From: Janibacter anophelis NBRC 107843
GTDB taxonomy: Bacteria > Actinomycetota > Actinomycetes > Actinomycetales > Dermatophilaceae
Reading direction: 5' to 3'
DNA: 56,716 bases
NCBI RefSeq assembly: GCF_001570945.1
Contig: NZ_BCSQ01000018.1
Location: 1 to 56,716 of the forward strand
The position numbers and the translations under genes are program-made. Each line of letters begins with the position of its first letter. Within the stretch, counting starts at the first letter, position 1. This document shows, one piece after another, positions 7,264-15,753 of this stretch. The notes beneath the pieces are model-generated. The model had not been told where the DNA came from. It saw only the letters and a program-made list of their open reading frames with translations, and searched no databases.

Positions 7264-8259
7264 GTGACCGGCCCCTCCGACTCCCCCGTCCGGCTCCACG
7301 TCGTCACCGGCAAGGGCGGCACCGGCAAGACGACGGTCGCCACTGCCATGGCGCTTGCCCTGGCCGCGCGCGGCCAGCGTGTCCTGCTCGCCGAGGTCGA
7401 AGGGAGACAGGGCCTGGCCCAGGTCCTCGACGTGGCCCCGTTGGGCACCGAGGAGCGCCTCCTCGTGACCGACCCGTCGGGTGGCGAGGTGGTCGGCCTG
7501 TCCGTCGACGCCAAGACCGCGCTGCTGGAGTACCTGCAGAAGTTCTACAAGCTCGGCCGCGCCGGCTCCGTCCTGGAAAAGGTGGGCGCCGTCGACTTCG
7601 CGACGACGATCGCCCCGGGCGTGCGCGACGTCCTGCTCATCGGTCGCGTCTACGAGGCGGTCGGTCGGGTGACGAAGGGGGCGAAGCGCCGCCCCGTCTT
7701 CGACTCCGTCGTCCTCGACGCACCTCCGACCGGCCGGATCGGCCGGTTCCTCAACGTCAACTCCGAGGTCTCGGAAGTCGCCCGGGTCGGGCCGGTGCGC
7801 AACCAGGCCGACTCGATCACCCGACTGCTGCGCAGCCCCGCGACCGTCGTCCACCTCGTCACGCTGCTCGAGGAGATGCCCGTGCAGGAGACCCTGGACG
7901 CGATCGACGAGCTGGGCTCACTCCCCCTTCGGGTGGGGTCGGTCATCGCCAACGGCGTGCGCCGCCCCGTGGTGCCCGAGGAGCACGCCGCGGCGGTCGC
8001 CGCGCAGGACCCCGCCGTCGCCGAGTCCCTCGAGGAGGCCCTCACGGCCATCGGCGTGAGGACCGGGCCGGCGCTCGTCGGCGGCCTGCTGCAGGAGGGT
8101 GCCGACCACGTGGAGCGCGCCCGCCTGCAGGCCGAGCAGCACCACGTGCTGGACCAGCTCGACGTCCCGGTCCGGGTGCTGCCCCACCTGAGCGACGGCG
8201 TGGAGTCCGGGGAGCTGCGGCTGCTCGCGGACGAGCTCGCCGAGCAGGCGGGTCTGTGA
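7264..8259 (+). CDS. Get3/ArsA-like ATPase, first subunit
   Basis: A 331-residue P-loop ATPase of the ArsA/Get3 family, ortholog of Rv3679 by order. The deviant Walker A GKGGTGKTT (16-24) keeps the signature Lys17 that senses the partner's nucleotide; the switch motif DAPPTGRIGRFLN is near residue 157. The arsenite-binding Cys pattern of true ArsA is absent. GTG start. The stop overlaps the second ATPase gene, so the two are co-translated, in line with the two-subunit complex proposed for the mycobacterial proteins. Confidence 0.9.
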   Translation: MTGPSDSPVRLHVVTGKGGTGKTTVATAMALALAARGQRVLLAEVEGRQGLAQVLDVAPLGTEERLLVTDPSGGEVVGLSVDAKTALLEYLQKFYKLGRAGSVLEKVGAVDFATTIAPGVRDVLLIGRVYEAVGRVTKGAKRRPVFDSVVLDAPPTGRIGRFLNVNSEVSEVARVGPVRNQADSITRLLRSPATVVHLVTLLEEMPVQETLDAIDELGSLPLRVGSVIANGVRRPVVPEEHAAAVAAQDPAVAESLEEALTAIGVRTGPALVGGLLQEGADHVERARLQAEQHHVLDQLDVPVRVLPHLSDGVESGELRLLADELAEQAGL

Positions 8260-9413
8260 TGGCGACCGACCAGGGCCCCGTGCTCGACCTCGACACCGTC
8301 ATCGACGACCCGGAGCGGCGCATCGTCGTCTGCTGCGGCTCCGGAGGCGTCGGCAAGACGACCACGGCCGCGGCACTCGCGCTGCGCGCCGCCGAGCGGG
8401 GACGGCGCGTCGTCGTCCTGACGATCGACCCGGCGCGGCGCCTGGCGCAGTCGCTCGGGCTCGAGGAGCTGGACAACACGCCGCGTCCCGTCGCCGGCAT
8501 CGACCCGGCCTCCGGCGGCTCGCTCGACGCGATGATGCTCGACATGAAGCGCACCTTCGACGAGGTCGTCGAGGCGCACGCCTCCCCCGACAAGGCCGCG
8601 CAGATCCTCGCCAACCCCTTCTACATCGCCGTGTCGAGCTCCTTCGCCGGGACGCAGGAGTACATGGCGATGGAAAAGCTGGGACAGCTGCGCGGACAGA
8701 TGGACGATGGCTCCCGCGACTGGGACCTCGTCATCGTCGACACGCCCCCGTCGCGCTCGGCCCTGGACTTCCTCGACGCGCCCCAGCGGCTCGGCTCCTT
8801 CCTCGACGGCCGCTTCATCCGCCTGCTCACCGCCCCGGCGAAGGTGGGCGGTCGGGCCTCCCTCAAGGTCTTCAGCGCCGGCGTCTCGCTCGCCAGCGGC
8901 ATCATGACCAAGCTGCTCGGCGGGGAGTTCCTGCGCGACGTGCAGACCTTCGTCGCGGCGATGGACACGATGTTCGGCGGCTTCCGGCAGCGCGCCGACC
9001 AGACCTATGCCCTGCTCTCCCGGCCCGAGACCTCCTTCGTCGTCGTCGCCGCACCCGAGCGGGACGCCATGCGCGAGGCCGGCTACTTCATCGAGCGCTT
9101 GGCGAGCGACCGGATGCCCCTGGCCGGCGTCCTCGTCAACCGGGTCCACGTCGCCGCGGCCAAGCAGATGGGCGCCGGGCGGGCCGAGGACGCGGCCGCG
9201 CAGCTCGACGAGCTGGGCGGTCATGAGCTGGCGGCGTCGTTGCTGCGGGTGCACGCCGAGGTCGCCGAGACCGCGGCCAGGCACCGAGGGGTCGTCACCC
9301 GATTTCGCACCTCCCACCCGGGCGTCCCGCTGGGGACGGTGCCCGCGCACGCCGTCGACATCCACGACCTCGAGGGTCTGCGCCGGATCGGTGAGGCGCT
9401 CACCGGCCGCTGA
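8259..9413 (+). CDS. Get3/ArsA-like ATPase, second subunit
   Basis: A 384-residue partner ATPase (Rv3680-like). Walker A reads CGSGGVGKTTT (26-36): the signature Lys of deviant Walker A motifs is replaced by Ser28, unlike subunit one, so the predicted heterodimer would have unequal active sites. Switch motif DTPPSRSALDFLD is intact. The ATG at 8259 overlaps the previous TGA (TGATG); a GTG three bases earlier is in frame and equally possible. No whiB gene follows, whereas I recall whiB4 (Rv3681c) next in M. tuberculosis. Confidence 0.9.
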   Translation: MATDQGPVLDLDTVIDDPERRIVVCCGSGGVGKTTTAAALALRAAERGRRVVVLTIDPARRLAQSLGLEELDNTPRPVAGIDPASGGSLDAMMLDMKRTFDEVVEAHASPDKAAQILANPFYIAVSSSFAGTQEYMAMEKLGQLRGQMDDGSRDWDLVIVDTPPSRSALDFLDAPQRLGSFLDGRFIRLLTAPAKVGGRASLKVFSAGVSLASGIMTKLLGGEFLRDVQTFVAAMDTMFGGFRQRADQTYALLSRPETSFVVVAAPERDAMREAGYFIERLASDRMPLAGVLVNRVHVAAAKQMGAGRAEDAAAQLDELGGHELAASLLRVHAEVAETAARHRGVVTRFRTSHPGVPLGTVPAHAVDIHDLEGLRRIGEALTGR

Positions 9414-9490
9414 GGACGTGGCCGGCGCGGTCCCGGCACCCCCGCGCGCGTCGCGGGCCGTGCTCAGGAAGCGCCGTTACCCTGTTGAGC

Positions 9491-12040
9491 ATGTCTGACT
9501 CTCGGATGCCGCACCTCCTCCGACTGCTCGGCGCCTTCTTGGCCGTGTCCGTCGGGATCGGACTCGTGGGGGCCGGTGTCGTCATCCCGTTCGCGGGAGC
9601 GACCGGCGGGGCTGCGAAGTCCACCGCCACCGGGTTCAACGAGCTGGACGACGAGTTCACCGCCAACCCCCTGGCCCAGCAGTCGAAGATCTACTCGGCC
9701 GACGGCAAGCTGCTGGCGACCCCGTACGACGCCAACCGGATCGTCGTGCCCTTGAGCAAGATCTCGCCGTGGATGCGCAAGGCGCAGCTGGCGATCGAGG
9801 ACAGCCGCTTCTACGAGCACGGCGGCATCGACGTCCGCGGCACGATGCGGGCGCTCGTCTCCAACGCCTCGAGCGGTCAGACCCAGGGTGGCTCGTCGAT
9901 CACCCAGCAGTACGTCAAGCTCATGCTCCAGGAAAAGGCGCTGCGCAACGACGACCAGGAGGCGGCCAAGGCTGCGGTCGAGGTCTCCTACTCGCGCAAG
10001 CTGCAGGAGCTGAAGTACGCGCTCAACGTCGAGAAGACGCACACCAAGGACCAGATCCTCAACGGCTACCTCAACCTCGCCTTCTACGGTGACCAGGCCT
10101 ACGGCGTCGAGGCGGCTGCCAAGCACTTCTTCAGCAAGAGCGCCAAGGACCTGACCATCGCGGAGTCAGCGGCTCTCGCGGGCGTCGTGCAGTCGCCCAG
10201 CGTGCTCAACATGCGCACCAACCCCGAGGCCGTCCAGGAGCGACGCGACGTCGTCATCAACCGCATGCAGCAGCTGGGCATGATCGACGCCGAGCAGGCC
10301 GAGAAGGCCAAGGCCAAGGACGTCGAGGACATGCTCAAGATCAAGCAGAACGAGGGCGGCACCTGCTCCAAGGCCGTCGACCCCTACTTCTGCAACTACG
10401 TCATCCAGTACCTGCGCCAGATGCCGGAGCTCGGGCCCGACCCGGACGCCCGCATGCAGGCGGTCAACACCGGTGGATTCACCATCAAGACCACGCTGCG
10501 TCGTGACTGGCAGAAGGAGCTCAAGGAGGAGCTGACCGACCGGGTCCCGCAGGGCACCGAGCGCTTCGGCAGCGCCGCCGCGATGATCGAGCCGGGCACC
10601 GGCAAGGTGCGCGCGATCGCGCAGACCTCGAAGTACAAGGTGGGCCTGAAGAAGGCGACGACCTCCTACTCCGAGCAGGCATGGACCGTCCCGGCCCAGT
10701 ACGGCGGCACCAACGGCTTTGCCATCGGCTCGACGGCCAAGATGTTCGCGATCGTCGCCGCCCTGGAGAAGGGCATGCCGATGGACGCCACCGTCCAGAC
10801 GCCTCCGGGGAGTCAGGCGACCTTCATGCCGAAGGACTTCGACCAGAAGTGCACCACCGCCTTCCCGTGGGAGGTCTCCAACGCCGAGAACGGCGCGGGC
10901 GGGACGATGACGCTGGCGCAGGCCACGAAGATGTCGGTCAACACCGTCTTCGCCCAGCTCGCCTCCGAGATGGGGTCCTGCCGGATCCCCAAGGTGATGG
11001 CGAAGATGGGCCTGAGCGACGGGTACGGGCTGCCCTACGGCCTGAACTACAACGACGGCAAGAAGGTCAAGGACGACTACGCGGTGTCCAACCTCGTCCT
11101 CGGCTCGGACTCGTCGACGCCGCTGCAGCTCGCATCGGCCTACGCGACCTTGGCTGCGGAGGGCAAGTACTGCCCGCCCAACCCCATCGAGTCGATCACG
11201 ACGGCCAAGGGCAAGAAGATGAAGATCAAGCCCCCGCCGTGCAAGCAGGTCGTCGACAAGGGCATCGCGCGCGGCGCCACCGACCTGCTCACCAACACGA
11301 TGGAGCCGGGCGGCACCGCGGCCGCGATGGTGCTCGACGACGGCCGCCAGGCTGCCGCCAAGACGGGTACCACCGACAACAACAAGCAGTCCTGGTTCGC
11401 CGGGTTCACCCCCCAGCTCGCGACCGCCGTGTGGGTCGGCTCGCCGATCCGTGAGTACGAGATGACCGGTGTCAACATCGGCGGCCAGTACTACGGCAAG
11501 GTCTACGGCGGCACGATCGCCGGTCCGATCTGGGAGGCGATCATGAACAAGGCCTCCGAGGACATGCCGAAGAAGAAGTTCAAGAAGCCCGGCGACAAGG
11601 TCGTCAACGGCGACATGCGCAAGATCCCTGACGTCGCCGGCATGGGCCCGACCCAGGCCGAGGAAAAGCTGAAGAAGGCCGGTTTCAAGGCCAAGGTCGG
11701 CGACCAGGTCAACAGCCACGCGCAGCCCGGCGCGGTCGCCTACACGCAGCCGCAGGGCAGGGCCCTCAAGGGCACGACGGTGACGATGTACATCTCCAAC
11801 GGTGTGCCGCCGTACACCCCGCCGCCCCCGCCCACCTCGACCTACACGCCCCCGCCGCCGGTCACGACCACCCAGCAGCCGCGACCGACGTCCACGAGCT
11901 CGTCCTCGAGGTCGACGTCGAAGTCCTCCACCTCGTCGTCCAGGCCGAGGTCGACGTCCAGGACGTCCGACAAGCCGAAGACGACCACGCCCAAGCCGAA
12001 GCGGACGACGCGCCCGAGCAGTGACGGCGGGGACGACTGA
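9491..12040 (+). CDS. Bifunctional class A penicillin-binding protein with PASTA domain
   Basis: Peptidoglycan glycosyltransferase/transpeptidase, PonA2-like (Rv3682 by order), 849 residues. A short cytosolic end and one membrane anchor (about 10-36) are followed by a GT51 domain with catalytic E103 in EDSRFYEHGG and QGGSSITQQ (132-140), then the transpeptidase with STAK (S414-K417), SVN (482-484) and KTGTT, one PASTA domain around 700-760, and a Pro/Ser/Thr/Lys tail. ATG at 9491 is preferred over an in-frame TTG six bases upstream. Extracytoplasmic; all catalytic motifs intact. Convergent with the yqeY-like gene six bases downstream. Confidence 0.96.
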   Translation: MSDSRMPHLLRLLGAFLAVSVGIGLVGAGVVIPFAGATGGAAKSTATGFNELDDEFTANPLAQQSKIYSADGKLLATPYDANRIVVPLSKISPWMRKAQLAIEDSRFYEHGGIDVRGTMRALVSNASSGQTQGGSSITQQYVKLMLQEKALRNDDQEAAKAAVEVSYSRKLQELKYALNVEKTHTKDQILNGYLNLAFYGDQAYGVEAAAKHFFSKSAKDLTIAESAALAGVVQSPSVLNMRTNPEAVQERRDVVINRMQQLGMIDAEQAEKAKAKDVEDMLKIKQNEGGTCSKAVDPYFCNYVIQYLRQMPELGPDPDARMQAVNTGGFTIKTTLRRDWQKELKEELTDRVPQGTERFGSAAAMIEPGTGKVRAIAQTSKYKVGLKKATTSYSEQAWTVPAQYGGTNGFAIGSTAKMFAIVAALEKGMPMDATVQTPPGSQATFMPKDFDQKCTTAFPWEVSNAENGAGGTMTLAQATKMSVNTVFAQLASEMGSCRIPKVMAKMGLSDGYGLPYGLNYNDGKKVKDDYAVSNLVLGSDSSTPLQLASAYATLAAEGKYCPPNPIESITTAKGKKMKIKPPPCKQVVDKGIARGATDLLTNTMEPGGTAAAMVLDDGRQAAAKTGTTDNNKQSWFAGFTPQLATAVWVGSPIREYEMTGVNIGGQYYGKVYGGTIAGPIWEAIMNKASEDMPKKKFKKPGDKVVNGDMRKIPDVAGMGPTQAEEKLKKAGFKAKVGDQVNSHAQPGAVAYTQPQGRALKGTTVTMYISNGVPPYTPPPPPTSTYTPPPPVTTTQQPRPTSTSSSSRSTSKSSTSSSRPRSTSRTSDKPKTTTPKPKRTTRPSSDGGDD

Positions 12041-12046
12041 GCCGGC

Positions 12047-12505
12047 TCAGCCGGCCAGGCGCGCCTTGACCTTGGCCGCGACGGCACCGCCGTCGGCTCG
12101 GCCGGCGACCTCCGCCTGCGCGACCTGCATGACCTGACCCATCTGGGCCATCGAGGTGGCTCCGACCTGCTCGACGGCACGGTCCACGATGGCGGTGAGC
12201 TCCTCGTCACCGAGCTGCTCGGGCAGGTAGGTCTCGAGGACGGCGAGCTCGGCCTCCTCACGCTCGGCGAGCTCGGGGCGCCCGGCGTCGCGGTACGCGG
12301 TGGCCGACTCCTTGCGCTTCTTGGCCTCCTTGGCCAGGACCTTGAGCGTCTCGTCGTCACTGAGCTCACGGGCGGACGTCCCAGAGACCTCCGCGGTGCT
12401 GATGGCGGTGAGCGCCATGCGCAGCGTGGCGACCGTGACCTGCTCGCGGGCGCGCATGGCCGCGTGCAGGTCGTGCTGGAGGGTGGTCTTCAGGGAGTCG
12501 CTCAT
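12047..12505 (-). CDS. GatB/YqeY domain protein
   Basis: A 152-residue YqeY protein made of the helical domain that forms the tail of the GatB amidotransferase subunit; thought to bind tRNA but of unproven role. Recognisable by KTTLQHDLHAAMRAREQ at the start and LPEQLGDEELTAIV in the second half. I use the ATG at 12505; a longer frame adds unrelated sequence. Divergent from the metallophosphoesterase gene, 56 bp between starts. Confidence 0.9.
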   Translation of the reverse strand: MSDSLKTTLQHDLHAAMRAREQVTVATLRMALTAISTAEVSGTSARELSDDETLKVLAKEAKKRKESATAYRDAGRPELAEREEAELAVLETYLPEQLGDEELTAIVDRAVEQVGATSMAQMGQVMQVAQAEVAGRADGGAVAAKVKARLAG

Positions 12506-12561
12506 GCACCGATTGTCGCAGCGTCTCCCCGCTGCGTCGTCCACTTTGCGAGGATGGGCCC

Positions 12562-13503
12562 GTGACCGCTCCCCCAACCGCCCGCTCCCTCGCCGGCGGC
12601 ATCGCCGCGGCCGGGATCGGTGCCCTCGCGTGGGGCACTCTCGTCGAGCCGCGCCTGTTCGCCCTTCGTCGGTACACGGTGCCGGTGCTGCCGGCGGGAT
12701 CCCTCCCGGTCCGGGTGCTGCAGGTGAGCGACATCCACATGGTCCCCGGCCAGCGCGCCAAGGCGGAGTGGATCCGCGACCTGGCCTCCCTCGAGCCGGA
12801 CCTCGTCGTCAACACGGGCGACAACCTCAGCCACCTGCAGGCCGTGCCGGTGGCCCTCGACGCGCTCGGGCCGCTGCTGGAGCGGCCGGGCGTCTTCGTC
12901 ATGGGGTCCAACGACTACTACGCCCCCACGCCGAAGAACCCGGCGCGCTACCTCACCAAGGACTACGCCAAGGTCGTCGCCGAGCGCGTCCACCTGCCGA
13001 CCGACGAGCTGCGGGAGGGGATGACCTCCCGGGGGTGGATCGACCTCGACAACGCCCGCACGAGCCTCGACGTCGGCGGGCAGCGACTCGACCTCGTCGG
13101 CGTCGACGACCCGCACATCGGCCGCGACGACTACGCGAGCGTCAGCGGGCCGGCGAGCGCGGGAACAACGACGATCGGCGTCGCCCACGCGCCCTACCAG
13201 CGGGTGCTCGACGCGATGACCGGCGATGGCGCGCGCCTCGTCATCGCCGGTCACACCCACGGTGGCCAGCTGTGCGTCCCGGGCGTGGGCGCACTCGTCA
13301 CAAACTGCGACCTGGACCGCAAGCGGGCGAAGGGGGTCTCCCGCTGGTGGCCGGGGGCCGGCACCTCCGCGCCGGCCCCGCAGGACCCCGCATGGCTGCA
13401 CGTCTCCGCCGGGTTGGGCGCCTCGCGCTACGCTCCGGTGCGCTTCGCCTGCCGCCCCGAGGCCACTCTCATGACACTCGTCTCCGAGGAGCTGAACCGA
13501 TGA
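12562..13503 (+). CDS. Membrane-anchored metallophosphoesterase
   Basis: A 313-residue calcineurin-like phosphoesterase (Rv3683-like by order). A hydrophobic helix at about 8-27 likely anchors it. Metal-site motifs follow in order: SDIH (D57, H59), NTGDN, GSNDYY, and the late GHTHGGQ. This set matches the YkuE/MPP group. GTG start. The stop overlaps the next gene (ATGA), a secreted Thr/Pro-rich protein, so both may act at the envelope. Substrate unknown. Confidence 0.88.
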   Translation: MTAPPTARSLAGGIAAAGIGALAWGTLVEPRLFALRRYTVPVLPAGSLPVRVLQVSDIHMVPGQRAKAEWIRDLASLEPDLVVNTGDNLSHLQAVPVALDALGPLLERPGVFVMGSNDYYAPTPKNPARYLTKDYAKVVAERVHLPTDELREGMTSRGWIDLDNARTSLDVGGQRLDLVGVDDPHIGRDDYASVSGPASAGTTTIGVAHAPYQRVLDAMTGDGARLVIAGHTHGGQLCVPGVGALVTNCDLDRKRAKGVSRWWPGAGTSAPAPQDPAWLHVSAGLGASRYAPVRFACRPEATLMTLVSEELNR

Positions 13504-14042
13504 AGCCACGCGACATCGTCTTCCTGACCGCTGCGACGCTCTTCGCCGGCAGTGCCTCGGCATGGGCGGTGGCCAGCTCGACGCCACCGGTGGACCTGCC
13601 GCCGGCGCCGACGCTCTCGACGAGCTCGTCGTCATCGACGTCCTCCTCCTCGACGTCGTCCAAGAGCAGGACCTCGAGCACCTCGAGCAGCTTCTCCTCC
13701 AGCAGTGCCTCGTCGACCGACTCGGAGACGATGGAGGAGCCGACCGAGACGTCGACGACGCCGGAGTGGACCCCGCCGGAGACGAGCAGCACCCCCGAGT
13801 GGACCCCGGAGCCAACCACCACCCAGCAGTGGACGCCGGAGCCAACCACCACCCAGCAGTGGACGCCGGAGCCGACCGCGACGTGGACGCCCGAGCCCAC
13901 CCAGACCTGGACCCCACCGCCGCCGCAGGACACCGCGACGGACCCCGTCGTCCCCTTGCCGGAGGAGACGACCCAGGGCACCGACCCGCTGTCGGAGACC
14001 TCGACACCGCTGGGCGAAGGGGGCCCGGCCACCGTGGAGTAG
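13500..14042 (+). CDS. Secreted Ser/Thr/Pro-rich low-complexity protein
   Basis: A 180-residue exported protein of unknown function. Residues 1-25 form a signal peptide (KPRD start, then a hydrophobic core ending near ASA). Residues 38-75 are almost all Ser/Thr, followed by Trp-containing repeats of the type TPEPTTTQQW. The composition suggests a cell-wall-spanning or glycosylated stalk, which is inference. ATG overlaps the metallophosphoesterase stop. No domain is recognised. Confidence 0.75.
   Translation: MKPRDIVFLTAATLFAGSASAWAVASSTPPVDLPPAPTLSTSSSSSTSSSSTSSKSRTSSTSSSFSSSSASSTDSETMEEPTETSTTPEWTPPETSSTPEWTPEPTTTQQWTPEPTTTQQWTPEPTATWTPEPTQTWTPPPPQDTATDPVVPLPEETTQGTDPLSETSTPLGEGGPATVE
13801..13860 (+). 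repeat. Two 30-bp tandem repeats inside the secreted-protein gene
   Basis: 13801-13830 and 13831-13860 differ at one base. Each encodes the ten-residue unit TPEPTTTQQW in frame; degenerate units continue on both sides. Confidence 0.9.
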
Positions 14043-14114
14043 CCCCGATTGTTGCTCGGCAGGGCGACTGGGTTATCCTTCCTTGTCGCTGCCTGATGCA
14101 GGTGGTGAGCACCT

Positions 14115-14188
<74 letters not shown>

Positions 14189-14195
14189 CCCGCCG

Positions 14196-14231
14196 AAACC
14201 GGCTCTGGTCCAACGGATCAGGGCCGGTTTT
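14196..14231 (+). terminator. Intrinsic terminator after tRNA-Pro
   Basis: AAACCGGCTCTG pairs with CAGGGCCGGTTT (one G:U) around a short loop, followed by TTTGTCGTT. It sits eight bases after the tRNA. Confidence 0.85.
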
Positions 14232-14251
14232 GTCGTTCCTGGACATCTCTC

Positions 14252-14283
14252 ACTTGTATACAAGTCGTGGTGTTGCATACATT
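14252..14283 (+). promoter_or_regulatory. Promoter with GntR-type operator ahead of the VOC-gntR operon
   Basis: A perfect 14-bp palindrome ACTTGTATACAAGT (14252-14265) has the TTGTATACAA core typical of FadR/FCD GntR operators. A -35-like TTGTAT lies inside it and a -10-like TACATT (14278-14283) follows at 18 bp, so bound repressor would block RNA polymerase. The gntR gene is second in the operon, so autoregulation is the simplest reading. Confidence 0.75.
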
Positions 14284-14308
14284 GGGTCACCGCTACCGAG
14301 GAGGACCC

Positions 14309-14734
14309 ATGACCGACCGCCCCTGCTTCCACCTGGCCATCCCCGTCGACGACATCGCCGCGGCGCGCGAGTTCTACGGAGGTGTGCTCGGTCTGAGCGA
14401 GGGCCGCTCGGACACCCTGTGGGTCGACTGGAACTTCTACGGGCACCAGGTCGTCACCCACCAGACCGCCGCCGGTTCCCCCGGCCCGGCCGGCCACAAC
14501 CCGGTCGACGACCACCAGGTGCCGGTCCCCCACTTCGGCGCCGTCCTGTCCTACGACGACTTCCACGACCTCGCCGGCAAGATGCAGGCCGCGGGCGCCG
14601 AGTTCGTGATCGAGCCCTACCTGCGCTTCGAGGGCCAGCCGGGCGAGCAGTGGACGATGTTCTTCCTCGACCCCGCCGGCAACGCCATGGAGTTCAAGGC
14701 CTTCGCCGACGAGTCGATGATCTTCGCCAAGTAA
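14309..14734 (+). CDS. VOC (glyoxalase/bleomycin-resistance fold) protein
   Basis: A 141-residue protein with two beta-alpha-beta-beta-beta halves of the vicinal oxygen chelate fold. Likely metal ligands are the first-strand His (CFHLAIPV, H8), His in PVPHFGAVLS and Glu in NAMEFKAF. It has the look of small VOC dioxygenase-like proteins (FYGGVLGLSEGR). GAGGAGGA at 14299-14306 sets the ATG. Stop is three bases before gntR, so the regulator probably controls this gene; the inducer may be its substrate. Reaction unknown. Confidence 0.85.
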   Translation: MTDRPCFHLAIPVDDIAAAREFYGGVLGLSEGRSDTLWVDWNFYGHQVVTHQTAAGSPGPAGHNPVDDHQVPVPHFGAVLSYDDFHDLAGKMQAAGAEFVIEPYLRFEGQPGEQWTMFFLDPAGNAMEFKAFADESMIFAK

Positions 14735-14737
14735 CCG

Positions 14738-15373
14738 GTGACGACCTCCCCTTCGCCCTCGACCAAGGCCGGCCGTCTCCACGCCGACCTGCGGGACGCG
14801 ATCCTCTCCGGGCGCCTGGCGCCCGGGGACCCGGTCGACGAGGCCACCACCGCCGCCGAGCACGGCGTCTCGCGCACCCCGGTGCGTGAGGCGCTGCGCG
14901 CGTTGACGAGCGAGGGCCTGCTCGTGCCCGGCCCGCGCCGGCAGCTGCGGGTCGTCGACGTCTCGCCCGAGCACCGACGGGAGGTGACCTCCCTTCGCAT
15001 TGCCTTGGAGGGCACCGGCGCCCGCCGAGCCAGTGAGGTGCGCACGGACGACGACCTCGAGCGGCTCCGCGCACTCGTCGACCGCCAACGACGCCAGGCG
15101 ACGGGGGACGACGCCGCCGCCTTCCTCGCCGCGGACGAGGACTTCCACCGCGCGCTCGCCGAGGTCGCGGGCATGCCGACGCTCCTGCTGCTGCTCGACC
15201 AGCTGGGCGCCTTCGTCCGGCTCGCCCGCCTCGGCGAAGCCACGCCCCGCCGTCACATGCTCGCCATCACCCGCGAGCACGACGACCTCGTGGACCTGCT
15301 GGAGGCCGGCGACGGCCAGGCGCTCGCGGACGCCCTGGCCGCGCACATCGGGAGCACCGCACCGCGCGACTGA
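14738..15373 (+). CDS. GntR family regulator, FCD subfamily
   Basis: A 211-residue regulator. The N-terminal winged helix-turn-helix (about 12-75) contains the family hallmark GVSRTPVREALRAL. The C-terminal all-helical FCD ligand domain has the metal-binding pattern D-x3-H (ADEDFHRAL) and later His residues (TREHDDL, AAHIG). Such regulators sense small organic acids. GTG start three bases after the VOC stop. The upstream palindrome at 14252 is its probable operator. Confidence 0.92.
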   Translation: MTTSPSPSTKAGRLHADLRDAILSGRLAPGDPVDEATTAAEHGVSRTPVREALRALTSEGLLVPGPRRQLRVVDVSPEHRREVTSLRIALEGTGARRASEVRTDDDLERLRALVDRQRRQATGDDAAAFLAADEDFHRALAEVAGMPTLLLLLDQLGAFVRLARLGEATPRRHMLAITREHDDLVDLLEAGDGQALADALAAHIGSTAPRD

Positions 15374-15387
15374 CCTACCCTGCAGGC

Positions 15388-15753
15388 ATGAGCGACGACC
15401 CCTGCCCCTGCGGATCCGGGCTGCCGTACGCACAGTGCTGCGGTCCGCTGCTCTCGATGGAGCGCCAGGCCGCCACGGCCGAGGAGCTCATGCGCAGCCG
15501 CTACACCGCGCACGTCTACGTCAACGCGGAGCACCTGTGGCGCACGTGGGACGGGCGCACACGGCCCAAGCAGGTCCAGCTCGACGACACCCGCTGGCTG
15601 GGGCTGGAGATCCGCGAGGTGGTCGACGGGGGCGTCGACGACGCGACCGGCGTCGTCGACTTCGTCGCCCGGTACGAAGGGGGCGAGCTCGCCGAGCGCA
15701 GTGAGTTCACCCGCCGCGGTGGCCGCTGGTTCTACACGAAGGAGATCCGATGA
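15388..15753 (+). CDS. YchJ-like SEC-C metal-binding protein
   Basis: A 121-residue UPF0225/YchJ family protein. The N-terminal SEC-C motif PCPCGSGLPYAQCCG supplies the Cys ligands for zinc. The remainder is an NTF2-like fold, with FVARYEGGELAERSEF typical of the family. Role unknown. Stop overlaps the enoyl-CoA hydratase start (ATGA). Confidence 0.88.
   Translation: MSDDPCPCGSGLPYAQCCGPLLSMERQAATAEELMRSRYTAHVYVNAEHLWRTWDGRTRPKQVQLDDTRWLGLEIREVVDGGVDDATGVVDFVARYEGGELAERSEFTRRGGRWFYTKEIR

Noticed and set aside
7650-9365. Long minus-strand frames opposite the ATPase and PBP genes (also 10166-11719)
   Set aside because: Typical GC-rich mirror frames; the plus-strand genes carry full motif sets.
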